Assembly (NCBI RefSeq): GCF_000785535.1
Contig: NZ_CP007595.1
Coordinates: forward strand, 4,052,439-4,116,438
Length of the DNA: 64,000 nucleotides
Source of the DNA: Arthrobacter sp. PAMC 25486
GTDB taxonomy: Bacteria; Actinomycetota; Actinomycetes; Actinomycetales; Micrococcaceae
Direction of reading: 5' to 3'
Shown here piece after piece: positions 47,894 through 56,137 of this stretch. The position numbers were made by a program, and so were the translations under genes. Each line of letters opens with the position of its first letter. Within the stretch, counting starts at the first letter, position 1. Under the pieces are notes generated by a model that did not search any database, was not told the DNA's origin, and saw only the letters and a list, made by a program, of their open reading frames with translations.

Positions 47894-49342
47894 ATGGCAA
47901 TCACTCCCACCTTTTCAGCACGACCGCGCGTCCTTGTAGTTGGCGGCGGTTACGTCGGCCTGTACACGGCCTTTAACCTGCAGAAGAAGATCGCAAAGTC
48001 CGGTGGCATCGTCACCCTTGTTGATCCCCTGCCCTACATGACTTACCAGCCGTTCCTGCCCGAGGTTGCAGGCGGCAACATCGAAGCACGCCACGCTGTT
48101 GTTTCGCACCGCAAGCACCTGAAGCAGACCGAGCTCATCCAGGGTTCCGTCACGGCAATTGACCACGAGAACCGCAAGGCCGTTGTGGCCCCGGCCGACG
48201 GCGGCGAGCCATTCGAGCTGACCTACCACGACGTCGTCGTGGCCGCAGGTGCCATCACGCGCACCTTCCCGATCAAGGGCCTGGCCGAATCAGGCATCGG
48301 CCTGAAGACCATTGAAGAAGCCGTTGCGCTGCGCAACCAGGTTCTTTCTCTCATCGAGCAGGCCTCCACCGAGACCGACCCCGCGGTGCGCAAGCGCGCC
48401 TTGACTTTCGTCGTCGTCGGCGGCGGTTTTGCCGGCATCGAGACCATTGCCGAGCTCGAGGACATGGCCCGCGCAGCCGTCAAGCTCAACAACCGCGTCG
48501 AGCAGTCCGAACTGCGCTTCGTACTGGTAGAAGCCATGGGCCGCATCATGCCCGAGGTCACCGAGAAGCAGGCCGTCTGGGTTGTCGAGCACCTTCGCAG
48601 CCGCGGCGTTGAAGTCCTGCTGAACACCTCGCTGGACAACGCCGAGGAGAGCAACCTCAAGCTCATCAACCTGCCGGACAAGTCCGTAGCCCAGGAATTT
48701 GATGCAGACACCCTGATCTGGACCGCCGGCGTCATGGCCAACCCCATGGTCCGCTCCACCGACTTCCCGATCGAACCCCGCGGCCGCGTCTCGGTCAACG
48801 TGAACCTGCAGGTCAACGGCGAATTCGGCGTCATCCCGAACGCCTGGGCTGCCGGCGACGTTGCGGCTGTCCCGGATGTCACCGGCGGCCTGCCGGACGG
48901 CACCTGCGTCCCCAACGCCCAGCACGCACTTCGCCAGGCCAAGCGCCTCGCCAAGAACCTGTGGGCCAGCCGTTTCAACAAGCCGTTGAAGGGCTACAAG
49001 CACAAGAACCTTGGTGCTGTTGCCGGATTCGGTGAGTGGCAGGGTGTTGCCAAGATCATGGGCATCCAGCTCAAGGGCCCCCTGGCGTGGCTGGCACACC
49101 GCGGCTACCACGGCCTGGCCATGCCCACCGTGGAGCGCAAGTTCCGCGTCATCATGGACTGGTTCGTCACCATGCTGGCCGGCCGCGACCTGGCCCAGCT
49201 GGAGAACCTGCAGGCACCGCGCACCACGTTCGTTGCCGCTGCCACCCCGAAGTCGAAGCCTGCTGCTGCAGCCCCGGCGCCCGCCGCGGAAGCCAAGACT
49301 GAAGAAAAGAATGGCGCCAAGGAAGACGCTGCTGCGAAGTAG
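47894..49342 (+). CDS. ndh: Type II NADH dehydrogenase (NDH-2)
   Basis: Single-subunit, non-proton-pumping NADH:quinone oxidoreductase at the membrane face, 482 residues. The FAD motif is VLVVGGGYVGLYTA (about 13–26), the NADH motif VVVGGGFAGIETIAELE (about 172), and the second FAD motif AWAAGDVAAVPD. TYQPFLPEVAGGNIEARHAV and the C-terminal amphipathic region (GFGEWQGVAKIMGIQLKG, LAHRGYHGL) are typical. An Ala/Lys/Glu-rich tail of about 40 residues is extra. GGAG lies 2 nt before ATG. A Rex-like site precedes it and a strong terminator follows. Confidence 0.95.
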   Translation: MAITPTFSARPRVLVVGGGYVGLYTAFNLQKKIAKSGGIVTLVDPLPYMTYQPFLPEVAGGNIEARHAVVSHRKHLKQTELIQGSVTAIDHENRKAVVAPADGGEPFELTYHDVVVAAGAITRTFPIKGLAESGIGLKTIEEAVALRNQVLSLIEQASTETDPAVRKRALTFVVVGGGFAGIETIAELEDMARAAVKLNNRVEQSELRFVLVEAMGRIMPEVTEKQAVWVVEHLRSRGVEVLLNTSLDNAEESNLKLINLPDKSVAQEFDADTLIWTAGVMANPMVRSTDFPIEPRGRVSVNVNLQVNGEFGVIPNAWAAGDVAAVPDVTGGLPDGTCVPNAQHALRQAKRLAKNLWASRFNKPLKGYKHKNLGAVAGFGEWQGVAKIMGIQLKGPLAWLAHRGYHGLAMPTVERKFRVIMDWFVTMLAGRDLAQLENLQAPRTTFVAAATPKSKPAAAAPAPAAEAKTEEKNGAKEDAAAK

Positions 49343-49363
49343 CTTTCTTTCCTGACCCAAGCG

Positions 49364-49402
49364 CGACGGCGGCCCTCCCCCCTTTGGGGAGGGCCGCCGT
49401 CG
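49364..49402 (+). terminator. Intrinsic terminator after ndh
   Basis: Perfect 17-bp stem CGACGGCGGCCCTCCCC/GGGGAGGGCCGCCGTCG with a 5-nt loop, 22 nt after the ndh stop. It shares the CGACGGCGG arm with other terminators here. Confidence 0.85.
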
Positions 49403-49427
49403 TACGTTGTTCCCCCGGCCCGCCGGC

Positions 49428-49579
49428 CCGCCGAGATGTGAGATCACGCCCGCTCCCGTCCGCCGAGATGTGAGATCACGCCCGCTCCCGTCCGCCGAGA
49501 TGTGAGATCACGCCCGCTCCCGTCCGCCGAGATGTGAGATCACGCCCGCTCCGACAGGGCGTCATCTCACATCTCGCGG
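49428..49579 (+). repeat. Repeat array D (family R): four direct units plus one inverted
   Basis: Four almost identical units begin at 49428, 49460, 49492 and 49524 (exact 32-bp period; core GAGATGTGAGATCACGCCC). An inverted unit (49557–49579, GGGCGTCATCTCACATCTCG) faces the last of them, so the last two units can form a stem of about 20 bp. It lies between ndh and the GNAT gene. Spacer sequence between cores is constant, so this is not a CRISPR array. Confidence 0.9.
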
Positions 49580-49625
49580 GGATCGGGACCGGTTCCGAGA
49601 GGGCGAAGGCGACTAAACTGGACCC

Positions 49626-50126
49626 ATGATCATTCGTCGTGAGCGTGCCGAGGACCGCCCCGAAATATTGGCGGCCGTGGAGGCAGCCTTTCCGGAACCT
49701 GTTGAGGCGAAACTGTTACGGGAACTCTTCGCCTCGAGGGAATACCTGCCGCAACTTTCCCTGGTGGCGGAAGGGGACAGGGACGAGATCCTTGGGCATG
49801 TCATCACCACGCGCGGTTGGATTGGCGAGACGCCGTCCCTTGGTCTCGGGCCGATTGCCGTCTTGCCGGCATATCAGAACCAGGGCGTTGGGTCCGCCTT
49901 GATGAAAGCGAGCATCGCCGCCGCAAATACCATGGGGGAGTCAATACTGGTTCTACTGGGCAGCACCGACTATTACCCGCGGTTCGGGTTTGTACCGGCC
50001 GATTCCTTGGGCATCATCTCCCCGGATCCTTCGTGGGGATCGCACTTCATGGCGTTGGCGCTTGACGCGTATGCGCCTGGAACTCACGGTCGCTTCAAGT
50101 ACTCGGAGCCTTTCAACGCACTCTGA
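49626..50126 (+). CDS. GNAT-family N-acetyltransferase
   Basis: A 166-residue acetyltransferase. Motif A for acetyl-CoA is LGPIAVLPAYQNQGVGSALM (Q-x-x-G-x-G/A near residues 86–92); LGSTDYYPRFGFVPA near 115 is the common YjbC-like motif B region. The N-terminus MIIRRERAEDRPEILAAVEAAF is typical. The acceptor substrate cannot be predicted. It stands alone between repeat array D and the tRNA. Confidence 0.9.
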   Translation: MIIRRERAEDRPEILAAVEAAFPEPVEAKLLRELFASREYLPQLSLVAEGDRDEILGHVITTRGWIGETPSLGLGPIAVLPAYQNQGVGSALMKASIAAANTMGESILVLLGSTDYYPRFGFVPADSLGIISPDPSWGSHFMALALDAYAPGTHGRFKYSEPFNAL

Positions 50127-50193
50127 GCCCGGTTTCTTCACAAGCCGCAGCATCCAGTAGTGTTTACATGAGCCGAAGTTGATCCACGGCCAC

Positions 50194-50269
50194 GCCCCCG
50201 TATTCCAATGGCAGAGAAAATCGACTTAAAATCGACACAGTGTGGGTTCGAGTCCCACCGGGGGTACCA
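50194..50269 (+). tRNA. tRNA-like gene with UAA anticodon and short (class I) variable loop
   Basis: A 76-nt cloverleaf with encoded CCA can be drawn. The acceptor is GCCCCCG (50194–50200) with CGGGGGT (50259–50265), then A73 and CCA; TA at 8–9; a weak 3-bp D stem with GG in the loop. The anticodon stem ATCGA/TCGAC (one A·C mismatch) encloses loop CTTAAAA with anticodon TAA at 50227–50229. A 5-nt variable loop and a perfect T arm (GTGGG TTCGAGT CCCAC) follow. Anticodon UAA would mean Leu, but tRNA-Leu normally has a long variable arm, so identity is uncertain and it may be degenerate. Confidence 0.65.
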
Positions 50270-50511
50270 AAATCGTGATTACGGCGGCCCGGATGTCCTT
50301 ATCGGGTACATATCGCAATAACTACCCCGCAATTCCAGCCAGCCGCGTCCAGCGGATCGGGCCGTTTCCGGGAGTGAAGCGAACATTGAGTGAACGTTTG
50401 CTGGGAAATAGCTGACAATGTTGACTTCTGGGAACATTTCGGCTGTTGCGGTCGTCGTACTTGGTAGAGTTACATAACCGAATTACCCCCTATTTTGGAG
50501 GAAGCAGCATC

Positions 50512-51357
50512 ATGGCACTTGGTGGAAACCCGGTATTTGCCAACAACAAGAATTTCAAGGACACGCCTGCGAACCAGCGTGGCTATGTCAATGCTGGCGC
50601 CGACACCATGTCCGCACAGGCCCAGTTCTCGGCCAAGCAACTGCAGGACCTGTACAACAAGCCGGCAGCCGGCGCGTCACAGACAGGGCGCATGACGTAC
50701 GACGACGTCATCATGAAGACCGTCTTCACCTTGGCGCTGGTGCTGGTTGGTGCCGCCCTGGGCTGGATGTTCCCCGTTCTGATGTGGCCGGGCGTGATCA
50801 TTGGCTTGGTGCTGGGCCTGGTGAACTCCTTCAAGAAGGAGCCCTCGCCCGCACTGATCCTTGGTTATGCACTCTTTGAGGGCATGTTCCTTGGCGGGCT
50901 GTCCGGTTTACTCGAGGGCATGTACCCGGGCATTGTGATCCAGGCAGTCCTGGGCACGCTGAGCGTCTTCCTTGTCACCTTGGTGTTGTTCCGCAACGCC
51001 AAGGTCCGGGCCACCCCCAAGATGACCCGCTTCTTCATGATCGCCCTCGGCGGTTATGCGCTGTTCTCGCTGATCAACTTTGGCATGATGATGTTCGGCG
51101 CTACGAGCAACCCGTGGGGCATGCGCGGCATGGAAATCCCGGGCACCAGCATCCCGTTTGGCTTCGTCATTGGCCTGCTGGCCATCGGCCTGGCCGCGTT
51201 CTCGCTCATTGTGGACTTCACCTCGATCGAACAGGGCGTGCAGCGAGGCCTGCCCACGAAGTACTCCTGGACTGCAGCCTTTGGACTGACGGTGACCCTG
51301 GTGTGGCTGTATGTGGAGATCCTGCGCCTGCTCGCGATTTTGCGCGGCAACGATTAA
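50512..51357 (+). CDS. Bax inhibitor-1/YccA-like membrane protein
   Basis: A 281-residue protein with a soluble N-terminus of about 60 residues and seven membrane helices. ATG 50512 follows GGAGG by 8 nt; the frame opening at 50446 precedes the ribosome site. MTYDDVIMKTVFTLALVLVG begins the membrane part; FALFEGMFLGGLSG-like YALFEGMFLGGLSGLLEG and the C-terminal TAAFGLTVTLVWLYVEILRL are family marks. Members are membrane-stress or calcium-leak proteins related to YetJ. It ends at a good terminator. Confidence 0.92.
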   Translation: MALGGNPVFANNKNFKDTPANQRGYVNAGADTMSAQAQFSAKQLQDLYNKPAAGASQTGRMTYDDVIMKTVFTLALVLVGAALGWMFPVLMWPGVIIGLVLGLVNSFKKEPSPALILGYALFEGMFLGGLSGLLEGMYPGIVIQAVLGTLSVFLVTLVLFRNAKVRATPKMTRFFMIALGGYALFSLINFGMMMFGATSNPWGMRGMEIPGTSIPFGFVIGLLAIGLAAFSLIVDFTSIEQGVQRGLPTKYSWTAAFGLTVTLVWLYVEILRLLAILRGND

Positions 51358-51369
51358 ATAAGCTACGGC

Positions 51370-51403
51370 ACAACGCCCGGCCCCGTTTGGGACCGGGCGT
51401 TGT
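51370..51403 (+). terminator. Terminator after the Bax-inhibitor-like gene
   Basis: Stem ACAACGCCCGG/CCGGGCGTTGT (51370–51380 and 51393–51403) with a 12-nt loop, followed by TCATATTT, 12 nt after the stop. Confidence 0.8.
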
Positions 51404-51450
51404 TCATATTTACCGCACCAAACCTTGTTCGCACCTAACGAAAGCAGCTC

Positions 51451-52638
51451 ATGAACGTCTCCCCTCTGATTTGGGGCATTACCATTGTGGTCATTTTGGG
51501 CCTCCTGGCCTTTGATTACTTCTTCCACATCCGGAAGGCGCACATCCCCACGCTGAAGGAAGCAGCAATTTGGTCCTCCATCTATGTGGGCCTGGCTCTC
51601 GTCTTCGGCATCGTGGTCTGGGTCTTGGGCGGTGCCACGATGGGCGGGGAGTACTTCGCCGGCTACATCACCGAGAAGGCCCTGAGCGTTGACAACCTCT
51701 TCGTCTTCCTTGTCATCATGGCCAGCTTCAAGGTGCCCCGCGAGGACCAGCAGAAGGTGCTGCTCTTCGGCATCGTCTTTGCACTGATCGCCCGCACCGC
51801 GTTCATTTTCGCCGGCGCCGCACTGATCAACACCTGGTCCTGGATGTTCTACATCTTCGGCATCATCCTGCTCATCACCGCAGGGAACCTGCTCAAGGAA
51901 GAAGACAGCGAGGGCGACGACGCGGACAACTTCATCATCAAGCTCGCCAAGAAGCTGTTCAACACCTCAGAGCACTACGACGGCGACAAGCTTGTCACAA
52001 AGATCGACGGCAAGAAGGTCCTCACCCCGATGTTGCTGGTCATGGTCGCCATTGGCGGCACCGACCTGCTGTTCGCGCTGGACTCCATCCCGGCCATCTT
52101 TGGCCTGACCCAGAACGTATACATCGTGTTCACGGCAACCGCGTTCTCCCTGATGGGCCTGCGCCAGCTGTACTTCCTGTTGGACGGCCTCCTTGACCGC
52201 TTGATCTACCTGGCCTACGGCCTGGCCGCCATCCTGGCCTTCATCGGCGTCAAGCTGGTCCTGCATGCCCTGCATGAGAACAACCTGCCGTTCGTCAATG
52301 GTGGCGAGCCCGTCCCGGTCTTCGAGATCAGCACCTCACTTTCGTTGATCGTGATCATCGGAGTTTTGACGCTGACCATCGTCGCCTCCCTTGTCAGCAA
52401 ATCGGGCAAGGCCCAGACGGTGCTGAACAACGCCCGCCGCCATGCCCAGAACTACCTTGACCTGGACTACACGGCAGACAAGGGCGAGCGTGAGCGCGTC
52501 TACGGCATGCTCATGGTTGAGGAAAAGACCATCTCGGCCATGGAACCGAAGTACCGCGACAAGCACAAGGATTCCGAAGAGATCCTGGCGCAGATCACAG
52601 CAGCCCGCCAGGCCCACTCGGACCACCTGGGCGCGTAG
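51451..52638 (+). CDS. TerC-family integral membrane protein
   Basis: A 395-residue protein of the TerC/Alx family with about nine membrane helices. The hallmark acidic membrane motifs are visible: GYITEKALSVDNLFVFLVI near residue 75–90 and GGTDLLFALDSIPAIFGLT near 205. TerC/Alx proteins export manganese and support metal loading of secreted proteins; older annotations say tellurium resistance. A C-terminal soluble region of about 80 residues is charged. The 93-bp leader is too short for a yybP-ykoY riboswitch, and I see none. Confidence 0.94.
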   Translation: MNVSPLIWGITIVVILGLLAFDYFFHIRKAHIPTLKEAAIWSSIYVGLALVFGIVVWVLGGATMGGEYFAGYITEKALSVDNLFVFLVIMASFKVPREDQQKVLLFGIVFALIARTAFIFAGAALINTWSWMFYIFGIILLITAGNLLKEEDSEGDDADNFIIKLAKKLFNTSEHYDGDKLVTKIDGKKVLTPMLLVMVAIGGTDLLFALDSIPAIFGLTQNVYIVFTATAFSLMGLRQLYFLLDGLLDRLIYLAYGLAAILAFIGVKLVLHALHENNLPFVNGGEPVPVFEISTSLSLIVIIGVLTLTIVASLVSKSGKAQTVLNNARRHAQNYLDLDYTADKGERERVYGMLMVEEKTISAMEPKYRDKHKDSEEILAQITAARQAHSDHLGA

Positions 52639-52643
52639 CCACA

Positions 52644-52711
52644 GCACCACGAAAGGGTCCCCCTACGCTCGACCATTGCTGGTCGAGCGTAGGGGGACCC
52701 TTTCGTGGTGC
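52644..52711. repeat. Perfect 32-bp inverted repeat between terC and galK
   Basis: Arms 52644–52675 and 52680–52711 are fully complementary (32 of 32) with a 4-nt loop TTGC; the arm begins GCACCACGAAAGGGTCCCCC. It starts 5 bp after the terC stop at a convergent junction. It is much longer than an ordinary terminator and lacks a T tail, though it may act as one for both genes. Confidence 0.85.
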
Positions 52712-52768
52712 ATCAACAATTTTGCGAAGGCGGGATCCACGTGGCCTTCCGGTCCCTCCACCGGTGAT

Positions 52769-52889
52769 GGAGGGCGTCATCGCACATCTCGGCAGGGGTG
52801 GGAGGGCGCGATCGCACATCTCGGCAGGGGTGGGAGGGCGCGATCGCACATCTCGGCAGGGGCGGGAGGGCGCGATCGCACATCTCGGC
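52769..52889 (-). repeat. Repeat array E (family R): four inverted units, 32-bp period
   Basis: Units start at 52769, 52801, 52833 and 52865 (form GGGCGCGATCGCACATCTCG), exactly 32 bp apart. The array ends 6 bp from the galK stop codon, so it lies in the 3' untranslated part of the deoR–galT–galK transcript. Confidence 0.9.
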
Positions 52890-52895
52890 GGAAGG

Positions 52896-54056
52896 TTAGG
52901 AGATCCTGCGGGCTCCCGGGGCGGGGGAGACGGCGAAGATGTCCGGTGCCGTGAATCCTGCCGCGGCGAAGGCCTGCTCGACGGCGGCACCCACCGCAGC
53001 CGCATCGGCCACCGGGATGAGCGCAATGGCCGATCCGCCAAAGCCGCCGCCCGTCATGCGGGCACCCAGGGCGCCCTGCGCCAACGCGGTGTCGACGGCG
53101 AGATCCAGCTCGGGGCAGGAAATCTCAAAGTCGTCGCGCATGGAGGCATGGCTTGCGGTGAGGAGTTCGCCAATGGCGACGGGTCCGGCGTCGTCCAACA
53201 CAGCCACAGTGTCAAGGACGCGCTGGTTCTCGGTCACGATGTGGCGCACGCGGCGGAACGTCTCCTCATCGAGCAGACCGGCAGCCTCGTGAAGGTCGGC
53301 CGCGGCAAGGTCGCGCAGCGCCGCAACGCCCAACACTTGGGCTCCCAGCTCGCATGAGGCGCGGCGGGCGGCATAACCGCCGGTGGCGTGCGCGTGCGTG
53401 ACCTTCGTGTCGACGACGAGGATCAGCAGCCCGGCGGCCGCCAGATCCAGCGGCACCAGTGTGGACTTCTGCGTGCGGCAGTCCAGGAACACGGCGTGGC
53501 CGTCGGTGGACAGCAGGGAGGCCGACTGGTCAAGGATGCCCGTGGGGGCGCCAACCACCTCGTTCTCCGCGCGCTGGCCCACCAGGACCAGCTCGTTCAG
53601 GCTTAGCCCGGCTGACTCCAACTCGTTGAAGGCAGTGGCCACGGCACACTCGATGGCGGCGGAGGAAGATAAGCCCGCACCGGTGGGGACCGTTGAATGC
53701 AGGTACAGGTCAAAGCCACCGATGGTGACGCCCATCTGGCGCATGACCCACACAACGCCCAGCGGATAGGCCGTCCAGCCGTTCATGGTGTCGTGGGACA
53801 GGGTGTCCACATCGACGGTGACAACGCCCTGGTTGCCGTAGCTGGAGACCAGCCGAGCCGTGGAGTCATCGCGCAGGCGGATGGCCACCGCTGCGGCGCG
53901 GTCGATGGCGAACGGCAGCACAAAGCCCTCGTTGTAGTCGGTGTGCTCACCGATGAGGTTTACCCGCCCGGGTGCCGCCCAGACGCCGTCGGGCGCTGCA
54001 CCAAAGGTGCTTTCAAAGTCGGCAGCCACCTGGGCTGCATCGATGGAGGCGCTCAC
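52896..54056 (-). CDS. galK: Galactokinase
   Basis: GHMP kinase making galactose-1-P in the Leloir pathway. It has 386 residues from GTG 54056 (MSASIDAAQVAADFESTFG), which overlaps the galT stop by 4 nt; the long upstream open frame is antisense-type noise within galT. Motifs: PGRVNLIGEHTDYNEGFVLP (galactokinase signature), TGAGLSSSAAIECAVATAFN (ATP loop) and GARMTGGGFGGSAIAL. It is coupled to galT and followed by repeat array E. Confidence 0.96.
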   Translation of the reverse strand: MSASIDAAQVAADFESTFGAAPDGVWAAPGRVNLIGEHTDYNEGFVLPFAIDRAAAVAIRLRDDSTARLVSSYGNQGVVTVDVDTLSHDTMNGWTAYPLGVVWVMRQMGVTIGGFDLYLHSTVPTGAGLSSSAAIECAVATAFNELESAGLSLNELVLVGQRAENEVVGAPTGILDQSASLLSTDGHAVFLDCRTQKSTLVPLDLAAAGLLILVVDTKVTHAHATGGYAARRASCELGAQVLGVAALRDLAAADLHEAAGLLDEETFRRVRHIVTENQRVLDTVAVLDDAGPVAIGELLTASHASMRDDFEISCPELDLAVDTALAQGALGARMTGGGFGGSAIALIPVADAAAVGAAVEQAFAAAGFTAPDIFAVSPAPGARRIS

Positions 54057-55171
54057 GCCAGACCTGCTTTCGGAGTAGAGGGCGTGCCGCGCAGCATGGC
54101 CGCGGTCTGCTCGGGGGTGGTGTCGTTGATGAAGGCGCCCATGGCGGCCTCGGAACCGGCCAGGAACTTCAGTTTGTCGGCTGCCCTGCGTGGTGAGGTG
54201 AGCTCCAGATGGAAGCGGCCGGCCGGGCGCAGGAAGGGATCCAGCGGGGCCTGATGCCAAGCGGCAATGTATGGCGTGGGCGTGTCATAGATGTTGTCCA
54301 CGGCGCGCAGAAGGTCCAGGTACATCACAGCCAGCTCATCACGCTCCTCATCGTTCAGCGCGGCAAAGTCCGGCACGTGGCGGTGCGGTGTGAGATGAAT
54401 TTCCAGCGGCATGTGTGCTGCGAAAGGGACATACGCACTGAAGTGCTTGCCCTGGGCGACCATGCGCTCACCGGATGCCGACTCATTCGCGACGATGTCG
54501 CCCAATAGCGTTGCTTCGCCGTTGTGCTGGTCGTAGAACTTGCGGGCCGCACTCGCCATGACCTGGCTGCGCGGGGGCACATAGGAGTACGCGTAAATCT
54601 GTCCGTGCGGGTGGTGCAGGGTGACGCCGATGTCCTGGCCGCGGTTCTCAAAGGGGAACACCTGCTTGACGCCGGGCAGGGCGCTGAGCGCCTCGGTGCG
54701 GTGCGCCCAGGCGTCGATGACGGTGCGTGCACGTTCGGTGGACAGCCCGCCGAAGGAGCCCATGTGCTCGGGGGTGAAGGCAACCACTTCGCAGCGGCCA
54801 AACGCGCGGCCCTTGGTGCCCCACACCGGTGACTCCGGAATGGCACCCACGGCGGGGCCCAAAGACGGGAAACGGTTTTCAAAAACTGCCACATCGTAGT
54901 CCGCTGCGGGGATTTCGGAGCGGTTGTTCCCTGTGGTGGGGCACAGCGGGCACTGGTCTGCCGGCGGCAGGTAGGTACGGGTCTGTCGGTGCGCGGCAAT
55001 GGCCACCCAGTCGCCCGTCAGCGCATCGAAGCGCAGCTCGCCGGTATGCTCCTCCGAACGGGTATCCAGGGGACGGGTGTCCACGGTGGAATGGGCCTTG
55101 GCCGTCCCGCCGTCGTCAAAATAAATAAGTTCGCGGCCATCGGCCAGGCGTGTTGAGGTTGCGCGTGTCAT
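54053..55171 (-). CDS. galT: Galactose-1-phosphate uridylyltransferase
   Basis: HIT-superfamily enzyme exchanging UMP between UDP-glucose and galactose-1-P. It has 372 residues. The nucleophile His lies in VTLHHPHGQIYAYSY; zinc or iron ligands appear in QCPLCPTTGN and MPLEIHLTPHRHVPDF. Its start overlaps the upstream deoR stop by 4 nt and its stop overlaps the galK start, so the three genes form one coupled operon. An epimerase gene (galE) is not in the window. Confidence 0.95.
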   Translation of the reverse strand: MTRATSTRLADGRELIYFDDGGTAKAHSTVDTRPLDTRSEEHTGELRFDALTGDWVAIAAHRQTRTYLPPADQCPLCPTTGNNRSEIPAADYDVAVFENRFPSLGPAVGAIPESPVWGTKGRAFGRCEVVAFTPEHMGSFGGLSTERARTVIDAWAHRTEALSALPGVKQVFPFENRGQDIGVTLHHPHGQIYAYSYVPPRSQVMASAARKFYDQHNGEATLLGDIVANESASGERMVAQGKHFSAYVPFAAHMPLEIHLTPHRHVPDFAALNDEERDELAVMYLDLLRAVDNIYDTPTPYIAAWHQAPLDPFLRPAGRFHLELTSPRRAADKLKFLAGSEAAMGAFINDTTPEQTAAMLRGTPSTPKAGLA

Positions 55172-56001
55172 GAGGTCTTCCTGATGGGGGCGGCCGTTGC
55201 CGCGGGGGTGGTTGCGGTGGGCGCAGCGATGAAGTGGGGGATGCGGGAGGTGAAAAGTTCGCTCGTGGCGGCATTGACCGACGCGTCGGTGATGATGGTG
55301 TCCACCGCGTCCAGCGAGGCGATGGACGCCAACGAGCGAACATGGAACTTGGTGCTGTCGGCAAGGACAATCAGGCGTGAGCTGGCCTCGATGAACGCCG
55401 CATTGGTCTCCGCCTCAAGCAGGTTCGGACTGCTCAGGCCTCGCTCGGCGTCGATCCCGTGAACACCCATGAAGCACACATCGGTGTTCAGGTGGTTCAG
55501 GACCATGCGCGCCACCGGGCCGACAAGTGCCTCCGAGGGTGTGCGCTCACCACCGGTGACGATGACCTTCAACCCGCTGTCGCCCTGCTGGCGGTACAGC
55601 AGCTCGGCAGCCTTCAGCGAGTTGGTGACCACCGTCAGGTGGTGCAGGCGGTCCAGGTCCGTGGCCAGCAGGGCGGCTAGCTGGTATGTGGTGGTGCCGC
55701 CCGTGAGCGCAAGGGTCATGCCGGGATGGATCAGTGTGAGCGCGTGGGCGGCGATGGCCGCCTTGCCCTCAAGCTGTTTGTCGGCATTGAGCAGGAAGCC
55801 CGGTTCAAGGGCGCTGAGCCGGGCGAGCCGCATGGCGCCGCCATGGATCTTGTGCAGCAAGCCGTTGTTGTCCAGGGCTTCAATGTCCCTGCGCACGGTC
55901 ATCTCACTGACGTTGAGGACTATGGCGATCTCTGCCACGCGCACCGCCTCATGAAGCTGCAGTTCCTTGAGAATGCGTGCCTGACGTTCCGGTGCCAGCA
56001 T
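55168..56001 (-). CDS. DeoR-family regulator of the gal genes
   Basis: A 277-residue sugar-phosphate-responsive regulator. The N-terminal HTH is RQARILKELQLHEAVRVAEI, then SEMTVRRDIEALDNNGLL and the DeoR loop KIHGGAM. The C-terminal DeoRC domain has MTLALTGGTTTYQLAALL and VLADSTKFHVRS. It is the first gene of the deoR–galT–galK operon and divergent from the galM-like gene, so galactose-1-P or a related sugar phosphate is the likely signal. A dyad in the divergent promoter (56037–56068) may be its site. Confidence 0.93.
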   Translation of the reverse strand: MLAPERQARILKELQLHEAVRVAEIAIVLNVSEMTVRRDIEALDNNGLLHKIHGGAMRLARLSALEPGFLLNADKQLEGKAAIAAHALTLIHPGMTLALTGGTTTYQLAALLATDLDRLHHLTVVTNSLKAAELLYRQQGDSGLKVIVTGGERTPSEALVGPVARMVLNHLNTDVCFMGVHGIDAERGLSSPNLLEAETNAAFIEASSRLIVLADSTKFHVRSLASIASLDAVDTIITDASVNAATSELFTSRIPHFIAAPTATTPAATAAPIRKTS

Positions 56002-56036
56002 GCACGGACTCCTAACCCTTGGACCAATGAAAAATT

Positions 56037-56068
56037 AACAGATTCAAACAAAATCTTACTTTTCTGTT
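56037..56068. promoter_or_regulatory. Candidate DeoR operator in the gal divergent promoter
   Basis: AACAGA (56037–56042) and TCTGTT (56063–56068) form a dyad around a second one, AGATT-N7-AATCT (56040–56056), in the AT-rich 136-bp gap between deoR and the galM-like gene. Position supports a shared control site; binding is inferred. Confidence 0.35.
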
Positions 56069-56137
56069 CGGGGCTTTGCAAGCAATCCACCGAAACACCC
56101 GCCACGTGCGCCTTTGTTAAGCGGTACTGTATTGCCC

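Noticed and set aside
49428..49552. CRISPR array
   Set aside because: The 32-bp period has constant sequence between cores, not unique spacers, and no cas genes are present in the window.
51358..51450. yybP-ykoY manganese riboswitch before terC
   Set aside because: The leader is 93 bp, is mostly a terminator for the previous gene and lacks the conserved core.
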